DNA of 64,000 nt from Thuidium tamariscinum (lineage: Eukaryota > Streptophyta > Bryopsida > Hypnales > Thuidiaceae). The position numbers and the translations under genes are program-made. The stretch spans positions 7,360,501 through 7,424,500 of the forward strand of contig OX344750.2 in the NCBI GenBank assembly GCA_947034885.2. The letters run 5' to 3'. Positions 1 to 10,515 of this stretch are shown in pieces. The stretch's first letter is position 1; each line of letters opens with the position of its first letter. The notes beneath the pieces are model-generated. The model made no database searches. It worked only from the letters and a program-made list of their open reading frames with translations, and was not told the origin of the DNA.

Positions 1-43
1 CCACGGATGAATTTCATCTCCTTGAGCCCTAAAATCCTTCGCA

Positions 44-51
44 AAACCCTA
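44..51 (+). promoter_or_regulatory. Telo-box (AAACCCTA) upstream of snoRNA cluster
   Basis: The sequence AAACCCTA lies about 240 bases upstream of the first snoRNA. Telo-boxes are known promoter elements of plant ribosomal-protein and snoRNA genes. Its position here fits a promoter for a polycistronic snoRNA transcript. The motif is short, so chance occurrence is possible. Confidence 0.45.
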
Positions 52-286
52 CATAAAGCTGCCCTCGTGCCGGAGGTGTATTATCTGTAGGCTTCGCTTT
101 CACTGCGACGATGGCTGATAGGGTTTGCGCTCTTAGTCTGGCGTTTGAGTCTTCTCTTGTTGCTTGCGGTCTTCAGTTATCCTTCGGCATAGCCTTCGTT
201 ACGACAGTAATTTCCTTTTCCGAGTTTATAGTCTCCAGATTGCTGTTTCTCAGACTTTGTTAGGGTTTAGGGTTACTCTTCTTTGG

Positions 287-380
287 GAGGAGTATGATGA
301 TGGAAAATTGTCGCCCCAGTCCTATATGAGCATTGACAAGTGTTCTATGAGGATTGACTATTTTATATTCTGATTCTTCT
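287..380 (+). ncRNA. Box C/D snoRNA, type A copy 1
   Basis: Box C (ATGATGA) is at 294-300 and box D (CTGA) at 370-373, with flanks that can form a short terminal stem. A C'-like ATGAGGA lies near 348-354. The guide CGCCCCAGTC (312-321) is complementary to the universally conserved GACUGGGGCG of large-subunit rRNA (recalled, not searched). A guide to this site is reminiscent of yeast snR190, but that assignment is inference. The guide block recurs almost unchanged about 250 bases downstream in copy 2, as expected for a duplicated guide RNA. Confidence 0.7.
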
Positions 381-410
381 AATAACTTACTTCTGTGTCG
401 GTCCAGCTGA

Positions 411-506
411 TTGGGAAATGATGATACTTTTCGCTTCTCCTGAATGTATCTTCTGATACATCATGTGGGAATGCGAACATGATTTGCACGTCAGTCAGAT
501 CCCTAT
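411..506 (+). ncRNA. Box C/D snoRNA, type B copy 1 (box D degenerate)
   Basis: Box C (ATGATGA) is at 418-424. A terminal stem pairs GGGA (413-416) with TCCC (500-503). The guide ATTTGCACGTCAGT (482-495) is complementary to the conserved 25S/28S segment containing GACGUGCAAAU, the region targeted by yeast snR60 and animal U77/U80 (from memory). The expected box D reads CAGA at 496-499 instead of CTGA, whereas copy 2 keeps CTGA. This copy may therefore be weak or decaying. Confidence 0.6.
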
Positions 507-532
507 TGTATCGCTTTTCTTCTTTGTTCTAA

Positions 533-625
533 AAACGATGAAAGTGATAATGAGAAATTGTCGCCCCAGTCCTATATGAGCTTTGCTCTATGCGGAGTGA
601 CTATTTATCATTCTGATTCTTGTAA
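533..625 (+). ncRNA. Box C/D snoRNA, type A copy 2
   Basis: The guide CGCCCCAGTC (562-571) and the following CTATATGAG are identical to type A copy 1. Box D (CTGA) is at 613-616. Box C is imperfect: GTGATAA or ATAATGA around 544-552 stands where copy 1 has ATGATGA. It is a tandem duplicate of copy 1, and the weaker box C lowers confidence that it is still processed. Confidence 0.55.
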
Positions 626-747
626 ATGATTATTTAGGTGGTGTTCTGCAATATGATATGCACATCTGTCACTGTCGAGGTCTGGAGGTACCTCCTAACA
701 TTGACTCCTCCAAAAGTGTGCTAGACCAAATCGGTGCTTAAACTTAA

Positions 748-815
748 ATGACGATGGCTTGTTAATGTTGCCTCGTCGGAGTGCAGCACCATATCCGTCT
801 CGTTCAGAAGTGTCT
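748..815 (+). ncRNA. Possible further box C/D-like RNA
   Basis: ATGACGA (748-754, one mismatch to box C) and CAGA near 805-808 could bracket a small snoRNA between type A copy 2 and type B copy 2. The stretch just before CAGA is complementary over eight bases to a conserved 18S motif (AACGAGAC, recalled). Both boxes are imperfect, so this rests mainly on its position within the cluster. Confidence 0.2.
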
Positions 816-830
816 GCAAGTCCATTGCAA

Positions 831-926
831 TTGGGGAATGATGATACATTTCGCCATACCCGAATGTAACTTTGTTACATCATGTGGGGTTGCGAAACAT
901 GATTTGCACGTCAGTCTGACCCCTAC
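831..926 (+). ncRNA. Box C/D snoRNA, type B copy 2 (snR60/U80-like guide)
   Basis: Box C (ATGATGA) is at 838-844 and box D (CTGA) at 916-919. A four-pair GGGG/CCCC terminal stem (833-836 with 920-923) closes the RNA. The guide ATTTGCACGTCAGT (902-915) abuts box D and is complementary to the conserved 25S segment around GACGUGCAAAU. By the box D+5 rule it would direct 2'-O-methylation of the A in that ACGUGC context, the target class of snR60/U77/U80. This is the best-formed member of the cluster. The order A-B-A-B suggests duplication of a two-snoRNA unit. Confidence 0.75.
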
Positions 927-959
927 TTTTTTGTTTATCAGCCTTACTTGGATCCTTGG

Positions 960-1580
960 ATGAGTTACCTGATAAGAAGTGTCTTCTTGATCTGCTTGCC
1001 GTTACAGTCCAAGAGCAAAATTTCTTCTCTGTTTACATCGGGCCTGCAGAATTATCCCTCAATTTGCGAGTCTTGCTACCGTATTGGACTTCTAAGGGAG
1101 ACGGTAATGTACATCTGACTTGATAGGAACTCAAGCAGGAAATCACGCAACACTTCTCACACTGGCATGAACTGCTTCAATAAACTAATAAACCTGAAAA
1201 TTGACCAAGAGATTGGCGTTGCTGAAACACTTGAATTTAAGTGTTCGTGGACATGTGTCATTCTATAACTCTTCAGTTCATTTACCATCCACCCACACCA
1301 CTGGATTCTAGCACAAAGGTTGGATCACAGTGGAGGAACCTGCAATCAGGGACTAGCTGATCGATTTTCCCATATCCGCTTCGAGGTCAAAGGATTGGCA
1401 ATCCAGCCGTCGACAAACAAACTTTGAAAGATAATTACGACCCCCAGGGAAAATTTACAGCCTTAACCCAGAAGACTTTCTCTGAACATGACAACCAACA
1501 AGAAGATTCATCCATAATGTTTATCTTACTCACCTAATACATTCACAGTATTTCCTGGTATGATTTCTATGTAAAGGCTC
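960..1580. other. Non-coding stretch after snoRNA cluster
   Basis: I see no convincing coding frame or RNA motif. It may hold the 3' part of the snoRNA primary transcript and the 3' flank of the minus-strand LRR gene. Confidence 0.4.
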
Positions 1581-1718
1581 ACAACATGAAGGCTTCAAAG
1601 AAGACGCTTCATGTGATTGACTTACACCAAGAAGGTGGAAGTACTTATTGCATTCACTCATCACCATCACTCAAGACATTGATCGGGCCACTAACGCAAT
1701 CACTTCGCAGAGAGGCCC

Positions 1719-2960
1719 TCAATTGCAAGCCGGAAGAGGATTGCCGCACAGCCCAGGATTCCCCGCGAAAGAAGACGCAGGAAACGTCGAGAAAGGGGCG
1801 CCTTGCGGAATAGGCCCCGTCAACTGATTGTTGGAGAAGTCAATGTACAGCAAGTTCTTCCAGTTCTGTGCAAGCACAGCGGGAATGTGACCCGAGATTT
1901 TGTTGTTATTGATCGTGAAGTGGTAAATGCTCTTCAAGTTTCCGAAGCTCGTGGGAATGGTGCCCGTCAGCTTATTTCCACTCATGTCGAAGTAACCGAG
2001 CTGCTTCAATGAGCCGATCACGGAAGGCAAAGCCCCCGAGAGCTTGTTATTGGAGAAGTCGAGGTTCGTCAGCGCCTTCAGCTGGCCTACCAGAGTAGAT
2101 ATCTCGCCAGTTAGCTGGTTGCCTGTCAAGTAGAAATCCTGCAGACCCTTGAGGTTGTACAGTGACGTCGGAATTGCGCCGGATAGTTTGTTGTATCCCA
2201 GGAACAGATACTGCAGCTGTGGTCCGATGTTGCCCAGAGCTGAAGGAATCCCACCGCTAAACCTGGATCCACACGATGAGCAAGAATCAGATTTAGGTTC
2301 AGGGTTTAGGGTTAGGTTTCTGTTTGAAAGTGTGTGGATTGGCCGAGAGGAAAGTGACTTACTTGTTTTCACCGAGGTCGATGTAAGTGAGGCTTTTCAG
2401 GCCGCCGTAGGACGTTGGAATGGAACCCGTGAGCTTGCTCCTTCGAACATTGAAATACTCGAGGCTCTTTAGATTGCCAAGAGCTGCAGGGAGCGATCCG
2501 GAGAGCTGCTTCAGACTTGCGAGGTCCAATCGCTTGAGGTGCGTAAGCTTTGCCAAGTCTGGCGAAATGCTGCCTGCAACAGTAAGACATGAGGATGGAT
2601 CGATGCAACATGTAGCCATCCTCTCTGTAGACCAGCTATGGCAATGGAGCTCCAGAGATGTGCAAGAGTTTGTGATTCGGACATACCTTTCAAGAAGATA
2701 GTGTCATCGTCGAATGCTGGATCAGGTGCGAGGTCAACCTGAGTCACGTGTCCAGAATCGTCACAGAATGTGCCGCCCCAGCCGCAACAATCTCCATTAG
2801 CGACCCACCTTGATAACATGCCCAGTGGGTCCTCCTTGATGCCAGCCTTGAACGCCAAAAGAGCCGTTCGCTCTTCCGCTATACACGCAGCAGTTGGATG
2901 CAACAGAGCGACCAGTACACTCACCACGAGGATTACACTTGATCCATGTTTCAGCTCCAT
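1719..2960 (-). CDS. Secreted leucine-rich-repeat protein (PGIP/DRT100-like)
   Basis: Three exons, 2960-2687, 2573-2363 and 2262-1719, join in frame through GT-AG junctions to give 342 residues. A signal peptide (about 1-25, hydrophobic VILVVSVLVALL) is followed by a plant LRR N-terminal cap (EERTALLAFK, then a Cys pair at C58-C59). About nine plant extracellular LRRs of the LxLSGxIP type follow, and the protein ends in the cap GLCGNPLPAC. There is no transmembrane or kinase segment. Length and layout match polygalacturonase inhibitors and DRT100-like proteins, which act in the apoplast in wall protection or ligand binding. An in-frame upstream ATG at 3023 exists, but the ATG at 2960 places the signal peptide at the N-terminus. 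Whether it inhibits polygalacturonase cannot be told from sequence. Confidence 0.88.
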
Positions 2961-3128
2961 GATGCTCCCTCTCCGAATTCCGAGTCCTCTGCAAGGTAGA
3001 CAACGTCTGGAAGACACTCGCATTCAAACCTTCATCTGCTACACAAAGCATATCAGTTTCATATCCAACTTTGATCAATTGACAATTGTGATCGAATTGG
3101 AATGTGTGCAAGCTGAAAGCTTATCCTG

Positions 3129-3134
3129 TTTATA
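3129..3134 (-). promoter_or_regulatory. TATA box of the LRR gene
   Basis: TATAAA on the minus strand lies about 170 bases upstream of the LRR start codon, leaving a plausible leader of about 140 bases. Confidence 0.5.
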
Positions 3135-3149
3135 GGCCACGGCAAACAC

Positions 3150-4600
3150 AATGAGAGCGTCTAAATCACGTGATTGTGGCAATGAGTCCACAGAGCTAGC
3201 AACGTGCTTTGAACTCAAGGAGTTTCGTAATTACTGTATCCTGAAATGCAGTGAAGAACAATACGTTGTGTCTGAAATGGGTACTGTAGATCTGGGGATA
3301 GAGATCATCAGCATGCGGTGCGGAAACTCGGAGTGAGGACTGCGAGAAATAAAAGGACTGAATGTGGGCAGGGCAGTGGCGTTTCCCCAAGAGACAGAAG
3401 CTACTCGGCAGTGACATCAATTGCAACGGCGCCTTCCTTCGAGGTGAGGTCGGAGCTCACATCGTTGACATCTGAGTTTAATCGTGTACTGATAACTCAC
3501 CTGCCAATTTGACTGGTATTTTTTCTTAAGGATAACGAAGTCAGTGCCCAGCGGAGTTACAGCAATACGAGAATATTTCAGTTTGAGGCTTTGAGCCCAC
3601 AGTTGCCGGCTGTACAGGTGCGCCTGGCTTCTTTTTTACATTATCTATATCATTGATCTTAGCTTGAAGTCGAATCAACATCCTGACAGGATTGTCACAA
3701 GATTTGAACGGGATTCTGAATCCAGTCAGTAACCCTTCGGATAAGCAGAGCTGCGTGACGACACTCTTCTTTACAGTATACACTACAGTACAAAGACAGT
3801 CAGAAAGTATGCGAGTTCTGGGCCGCGTGCCTGGAAGTTGTTAGTCCTGATGAATTTTAAATCCGTATAGATGCAGCAGCAGGTACCAGCGAGTGGATTT
3901 GGCAGGAGCTTTGCCAGCCCACACCTGAGCAGATATAGTGGAGGCTTTTCGTTTACAAGTTTGTTAAATCATCGCCCATTCTATAATTAGTTTCGCAAAT
4001 TTGAATACGTGTAAGTCACTTGCTTCAAGTTCTTGCTTGTCGGTGCCTAACATTGTTTAGCAACATTTGAGGCAGGGGTCCCTTTGCATCCTTCAAAAGC
4101 GGACCCGTGCAGTGAATTGCCTCACATGACTCCTCAGTCAACCCCAATCCTTGAATTATCTGATAAGTCTTCAGTCCCTCCAAGTTATCTAGCAAATTAT
4201 AATACCTTTCCAGCATATGGGGGAGGACCATGGCGTGGTTATACGATGTTATATGTTGACGATGAAGTGGTTACTACTGTACTGGGGACGGCGATTCGAT
4301 AAATCTCAGATCTCATGTAAGCTTAGAATCTGGAACGCGACCTGAAGAAGCACCTCAATTGGGTATTTAGAGGTGCAAAAAGCCTCTGACAGACTCTCAG
4401 AAACCCGCAGCAACTCTTATTATAGCTACTTGAACAAATTCGAGGAAAGCATCCTCGAAGGTTCCTGGCATACGAGAGTCGATAATGGATTGCCGCTCTT
4501 ACCTCGGAATGTTCCCTCCACTTCAAATGTTCTGCAGAAGCGGAGAACTCATGCTGGATTTGTTATTTCGTAGGTTATTCTCAAAGTACTGCGATTTGGC
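3150..4600. other. Unassigned moderate-GC stretch
   Basis: Base composition is nearer to that of genes than of the AT-rich spacer, and several short frames exist on both strands. One minus-strand frame (4025-4231) looks somewhat protein-like but matches no family I recognise and has no clear partner exons. I do not call a gene. Confidence 0.3.
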
Positions 4601-6760
4601 TGACCATGTGTTTGCGGTTTAAGAAAGTAGAAGACAATCAGAGAGCGTTTACAGCAAAATATAGAACATTCTTTTGTACTTGATAACCTTGATTTGAGGT
4701 CCTTGATTCTCGTGACATCTGAAGGACTATAACTCGCTGTGACTGATGTCTACTCTGCCTTTCCATGGCAAACAGTTAAGTTACGATTGTACCACTGAGG
4801 GAAAGCAAATTCTCCTTGCTCCTCACGGAAATTGCACCATGTACGATAACGTAAACCTCATTCAGACGTGAACGAAGTCGTGGCATGTGTCAGCGTGCTA
4901 ATGAGGCAAAGTCGAAATTAATGTCAGACACTTTCAGCTGTCTCACTGTGGTACGCCTGGATGATACTTGACATCAGGGATTGTTTTTTTTGGCTTGTTT
5001 CTCACTTTTGGCTTTCTGGTGCCAGATTGCACCGAAAAAAATTATTTGGCTAAAAATTGACAACAAATTGTGAAGTTTTTCACTAGGAAATTTTGAACTA
5101 AAAAAAAATTTGATGCCAAAAATTACATTGACATTCAGAAAATTAGTAGGTTTTGATGATACTCACAATGATGATGGATTTTTTTGGAATTTTTTGGATG
5201 AATTATATGCATCATAAACTCTAGTCTTTGAACACAAAAGTTGAATTTAAAAATGCATTATACAATTGTACACATTGCCCAATTCAATAAATATTTAAAA
5301 TACAAAGGCATTTAGATATAACAATGGTCTATTTTGCAACCTATACTCACTTTACAATGGCTAATGCAATCCCATGTTTTGGGGTCCAAGAAAAAAACCC
5401 AAATTCTGAAAGAACCAACATCATTTGCATGTTTGTTAAATTGTTAATATTTTTAATTCTATAAATGTGAATTTCCTTCAATTTTTGTATACAACAATAA
5501 AAAATGTTGTATACCAACATGCTAAGGCACAAAAAGGTTTTCTTGGAGTTTTAAAAAAAAAAAAATTTAAATAAAGTAAAGCCAAACTATATTGAACAAA
5601 ACCAAGTTTTTGACATAGCAAACTTTGGAATTAGTTTTCTTTCAAATCACAACTAATGTTTCTTCAAACTTCCATGGTAACGTGTCGTATGTCGTGTTCT
5701 ACAACTTTCATGTGTACACTTTTGGGTTTCATCCATTGATGCTTATGGTGCGGTTGTTTGAATAAAAACGTTTCACAAAAGCATTCAGTTTTGTCAATCT
5801 TTGTAAGACTAGGGTATAAAATCTGTCGAACTTACACAAAGAAAGAAATATTTTGTTCATTGATGACAAATCAAATGAACATTTGATGGATAGAAAACTC
5901 ATAAACAAATCAAAAAACATATTCAATTCAATTGGAAAGAAATTGAAGTTAGACAAAGCAAGTCTTTAGCAGTTGCTCTATCTTAGGTACAAGATAGATT
6001 TACATTAGAAAATGACATACAAAGTGGTCCCTTCATATATATTATTGACATTAGAATACATAGAAATCTTTTGGAGGGTACCATAGATTTTATTCTCATA
6101 TTTTTACAATATTTTTAATTCCCAAGAAATTGTAAAGTTTTGTAAGGATAATGTATTGAAGTTCAAAGTTTATAATATTTGTTCAAGTTTTAGAATTAGA
6201 GATTAGAGGTCGATTTTCATTCCATTGACTTCTTAAACTTAAGCTTCTAAAACTTTCATATACAAGTACACAACCGAACTAGAAAAAAAAATTGATAGAA
6301 AAGATGCTTTTTGATATTAAGAAGGTATTCAATAAAACTACAATATTAAATATTTGATCATTAAATTTGAAATAATTGAAATAAAATGCATGTAGGAAGT
6401 TCATTCCAAATGTTTGTCTACTCAAAAATTATAAATTTCAAAGTTCCATCAACAATCATAGTCTTTTAATTGGATACAGTATCCTATTAATACACCATGA
6501 GAATTTATGTTTTATAAACATATATAAGGGGCCCACCTAAATTGATAATAGACACTAAATTCACTAAATTCCAAAATAGATGGAATATGCCGTAGAATCC
6601 AACATCTATTTAAATAATTCTTTTGAATAATTGAGGTCTCCATGACTCCATGTAAAAGTAGGTTCCAACGAGATGGTGCTACTTAGAAATATTTGAATTA
6701 CATGGAAAAGAACAAAGTGTAGTGCTTTCAAAATAGAGACATCCCCTAAGAAGATTCAAA
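4600..6760. other. AT-rich intergenic DNA
   Basis: Low-complexity AT-rich sequence with no supported gene. It separates the LRR region from the repeat-protein gene. Confidence 0.5.
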
Positions 6761-6768
6761 AGTAACCT

Positions 6769-6879
6769 AAAGTAAAAGACAATGTACTATGCAAAGCTTT
6801 TTTCAATGTAAAAGAAAAATTAGTATAGTTAATGTAAAAGCAAATGTTAAAAAGTAAAAGACAAAGGTAAATGTAAAAG
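6769..6879 (+). promoter_or_regulatory. Cluster of five AA(T/A)GTAAAAG motifs
   Basis: AAAGTAAAAG or AATGTAAAAG occurs at 6769, 6805, 6831, 6851 and 6870, ending 20 bases before a TATA box. The motif contains the Dof-type AAAG core. The density suggests a proximal regulatory array, though AT-rich background makes chance copies easier. Confidence 0.45.
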
Positions 6880-6898
6880 TTGCCATTTCTCCTATCAA

Positions 6899-6905
6899 TA
6901 TATAA
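6899..6905 (+). promoter_or_regulatory. TATA box of the repeat-protein gene
   Basis: TATATAA lies about 140 bases before the ATG at 7041 and is followed by a CT-rich leader (about 6930-7000), a common plant 5' UTR feature. Confidence 0.65.
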
Positions 6906-7040
6906 GAGATTGTTTTTGGTTTCAATTCACAATTCTCACTTCCCTTTTCTTTCCCTTCCCTCTCTCAAATCCCTCATTTCTTTTATATACATCATCTTCT
7001 TTCTAGTATTTTTCTTCCAAAAACCTCACAAGCATTCACT

Positions 7041-7709
7041 ATGGCATTCAAAAACTTTCTCAAAATTGTTTTGGTTCTTGCATTGGGCATTTCTTTTCCA
7101 TTCACTTTAGCAATAGCTTTTGAAAGCAGTAAACCACAAAGCAATGTTGCTCGGGCTCCATTGCACTCTAGAAAATATGGCCCTTTTGAGCACCATTTAC
7201 ATCCATTTCCTACTCCAATTGCAACTCAACCAATAGCACCAACAAGCTTGGATGCATCCAAACCACAACTTGATATTGCTGCAGCATTGCACTCTAGAAA
7301 ATATGGCCCTTTTGAGCACCATTTACATCCATTTCCTACTCCAATTGCAACTCAACCAACAGCACGGTCAACAAGCTTGGATGCATCCAAACCACAACTT
7401 GATGTTGCCACAGCATTGCACTCAAGAAAATATGGCCCTTTTGAGCACCATTTACATCCATTTCCTACTCCAATTGCAACTCAACCAACAGCACCAACAA
7501 GCTTGGATGCATCCAAACCACAACTTGATGTTGCCGCAGCCCCACTCAACTTGGACAAACATGGCGGATTTCCTCATCCATTTCCAATTCCAGATTGTGA
7601 TCCATCAAGTGATTCAGATTGTTCATTTCTTCCAATCCCGCACCCAATTCCAGATTGTGATCCATCAAGCGATTCAGATTGTCCTTGCTTCCCTTGGCAA
7701 AATTGTTGA
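7041..7709 (+). CDS. Secreted tandem-repeat protein, unknown family
   Basis: Intronless frame of 222 residues. Residues 1-26 form a signal peptide (NFLKIVLVLALGISFPF). Three repeats of about 42 residues start at 41, 83 and 126. Each has the order HSRKYGPFE, HHLHPFPTPIATQP, SLDASKPQLD. A fourth, shortened version begins near 168. The C-terminus carries two copies of PDCDPSSDSDC (residues 184-194 and 204-214) and ends CPCFPWQNC. The protein is rich in Pro and His; all cysteines lie in the tail. It is probably exported to the wall or apoplast and could be a multi-copy peptide precursor or a wall protein. I recognise no known family. A TATA box, motif array and CT-rich leader precede it, and AATAAA motifs follow near 8037-8048. 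A diverged paralogue lies at 32.2-32.6 kb. Confidence 0.8.
   Translation: MAFKNFLKIVLVLALGISFPFTLAIAFESSKPQSNVARAPLHSRKYGPFEHHLHPFPTPIATQPIAPTSLDASKPQLDIAAALHSRKYGPFEHHLHPFPTPIATQPTARSTSLDASKPQLDVATALHSRKYGPFEHHLHPFPTPIATQPTAPTSLDASKPQLDVAAAPLNLDKHGGFPHPFPIPDCDPSSDSDCSFLPIPHPIPDCDPSSDSDCPCFPWQNC
7161..7544 (+). repeat. Three in-frame 126-129 bp tandem repeats
   Basis: Units start at about 7161, 7287 and 7416 and are nearly identical at DNA level. This points to recent amplification or homogenisation inside the coding sequence. Confidence 0.85.
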
Positions 7710-9210
7710 TGATTGGGAATCCATAGTTGTGGATGCACCAACAAGAATCTAACATCAAACATCAATGAAGTTTGTTTGATTTGTTTGCTTGAAGGTAAAA
7801 TATATTGTAGAAGGATCTTGCAGTGTTCAAAGTTTTGCACTTCTGCTTCTGAAACTAGTTTGACATTGAGATTCATTCTCAGAATGCATTCTCACAACCA
7901 GAATATTTGATCAACTTAATTGGTAATCATTTGAAGGTCTTTGCAAAACTTCTGGGTGGCAGGTTTTTCCTGATACTGCAATAATTGTAATTGCCCACTT
8001 TTGGATTTATGTATAACCTCATATTCATGGTTTACAAATAAATAAATAAAATTTTGTTCATATTTCAGTGTAAAGCTAAGGTTTTGTGGGACTTTACATG
8101 GTGTATGTATTTACAATCTTTATAAGGACCATTTGTTTTTGGAAGATTAAAAAGCAATCCATATTATTATTCTAGGCATTATTATTTTCTTAATTTATAT
8201 TATTTAGTGATGATGTGAAAAAGTTATTTCATCATAATCTCCAATTTTTTTGGCAAGGCAATAAGAAAAAATTCTTGAAAATAAAACTCTTCATATAGAT
8301 TATATTTTATACACAATAAGCCTTAATTTATTTCATTTGGATTGGTGATTTGAAAATTATAGAGTTTCTCATTCTATGTGCAATCTTAGCATTTTGATTT
8401 CACATTTAAGAGTTTATTTGGGATAAAATTTTCCATGTTTAATAAATAATCAAAGCATTCTATATTTACTTTCTTTCACCTCATTTTATAAAATCATAGA
8501 CATCTATCTACAACAGCTATTGTACAAAACACTTATATAAGCTATGTGTTGTTCAATTTATCTATAACAATTACAAAGTTTAAAGAAGAGCATATTAAGT
8601 ACCTTACAATCGGGGTAGAACATCCCATTATAGACAATAGACCCAAATATGTATGCAATGATCCATTATAGTCTTTTTTTCAATAAATAAGATTTGAATT
8701 GAATTGGTGGCCACAATCAATGTCTTAGGTGATGGTAATGGAGTGATTTGTGATTAGAATAGGAACTTTTTTCTTTTGATTGTATATTCATTGCAAGAAG
8801 TGACTTTTTAAGGCAAGTGACTTTATGCTGTGTCCTTACTAGGAAACATTATTGCCTTAGATGGGTAATGTGACCATTATGGATACACTTTTTTTGTTGG
8901 TCTTGAGGTAGTTTAAAGACTCTTTTGAACCATGATGGACAACACACTTCAAAAATTCATAATAAATTCATACTTTGTTGAAAAAAATATAATTTCAATT
9001 GCTCTAACTCACCATTTTTCAAACTTATCTTCATGTGGGAATTTTTTTTTAAATTTCAACAACGGCATAAAGGTAAATTCCTAATTATGCCCATGATGAA
9101 CTATTCTACCTTATTTAGAGTGCATTGTTTACTAGGCATTGTTGCAAGTGTTCTAGCGATAAACTTATGAAGGATTCTATAAAGATTTAAAGGTAAGAGA
9201 ACTAAGGTTA
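7710..9210. other. 3' flank and AT-rich spacer
   Basis: The first 340 bases probably hold the 3' UTR, with overlapping AATAAA signals near 8037. The rest is AT-rich with no supported gene. A string of about 28 bases near 8129-8158 closely resembles the leader just before the ATG at 62871. Confidence 0.4.
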
Positions 9211-9214
9211 ACCA

Positions 9215-10515
9215 TGAAGTGCTCCAATGTCTAATTTTTGGACGATGTATAAATTGAAAATAAGGTTTCTTTCTCATCTTATTATAGATGAAATCTTCAT
9301 TTGAAGAGATAGTTTATGAAGTTGTTGTCCTAGCCAAAGGTTGAATTTGGTGTTACTAGTATAAATAACTTTCCAAGATTACAAATGTCGAAGTTCATTA
9401 AGTAGTTGACCAAGCCAAAATTGCATTGACTCTAGTTTGAACCTAGAATTGCAAAAATGAGGTCATAGATATAAAAAATATAAGAATTTGAAAAAATTAC
9501 CATGTCAAGAGAACTTCATTTTGAATCCATTCCAATAATATTTACTCAAAAAATAACAATATTTTTCTTGTAATTGAATTTTGAAGGAATATTGAATTTT
9601 TCCTCAGGCAATTGCATAAAAGACTTGTACTATTTTCTGTCACACGTCTCATGCTGATTTATTTTTTGACCATAACTTTTGCATTTTTGCTCCAAATGGC
9701 TCAAGATATCTAGAGATGGTACTCATGACTATCATACACCTTAAATAATTTTTTCATAATTTTCAAAATAGTTTAATATCAAAATAGTACTAGTTATTGA
9801 ATGTCACATATGACAATTTGGAGGTTTTTAGTACTATGGAATACCTTTTTTTAATGATTTTAAGATGAAATTTGGATGAGATGGTCTTGTAGTAGACTTC
9901 TAGCTCTTCAAGGAAGGATTTTTTAAAATAGTTAATTTATGTGGTGTGGAAGTCTACAAAGTGAGCTTCATTCTGCTTGTATTTTGAAACATATAAAACA
10001 TTATTGTGGTGGTTTTTTTGGTGAATGACCATCTCCATAAAGTTGTTGCAAATGGACACTTTTTATTTTTTGTATTTGATAGTTTTTACTATTTTTTCCT
10101 AATTAAAACATGAAGATATGTATTTTCTTGAGGTTTGGCACTTTTGAAGTTCTCCTACTTAAAAAAGTTTCCTATACAATTCCTTCCTTGGGTACCTTTG
10201 TCTAAAAGTGTATACATAAGCCATATTTTTTTTAGAATTAAAAAATTAATTTTCTAATTTAATAGTACTCCAGAAAAAGTCAGGAGTACTATTGCTAAAC
10301 GCAACAAATAGTACGGGTCTTTCGTGCAGTCACCCCCTTTGAAAATTTGTAAAAAAAATATTGGTGATAGCATTAGTGAATCTAACTCTATGGATAGAAT
10401 CTAAAGCTGAAACGCTACTTGCATCTCAATTCCAAAATGCTCTTCTAAATATTACTTTATGATGATTTTTCTGAAATCATCAATTCCGGAGATGAGGCTG
10501 GATGCTTAGGGGTTC
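9215..10515 (+). repeat. Dispersed AT-rich repeat family A, split by an insertion
   Basis: The segments 9215-9610 and 10340-10515 are homologous to 49165-49745 and 55870-56440, where the two parts are almost contiguous. A partial inverted relative is seen near 48380-48540. The markers GAATTGCAAAAATGAGGT and ATTGGTGATAGCA recur in each full copy. No protein coding is visible, so this is an old non-coding transposon-derived family. Confidence 0.6.
9613..10328 (+). mobile_element. Family C TIR element, copy 1 (nested in family A)
   Basis: The ends form inverted repeats around AAAGAC(T/C)(T/C)GTACTATTT, starting TGCAT at 9613 and ending GTGCA at 10328. The element is 716 bp, lacks a coding region and interrupts a family A repeat. 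A second copy in the opposite orientation lies at 15497-16224, with shared interior text (GTTCTCCTACTTA). It is a non-autonomous DNA transposon. Confidence 0.6.

Noticed and set aside
4249..4262. YVDD motif in a short plus-strand frame, as in copia reverse transcriptase
   Set aside because: No neighbouring reverse transcriptase or integrase motifs in any frame; four residues are too little.
7252..7752. Long His/Gln-rich frame overlapping the repeat-protein gene
   Set aside because: It is the +1-frame shadow of the tandem repeats and lacks a signal peptide or its own promoter.
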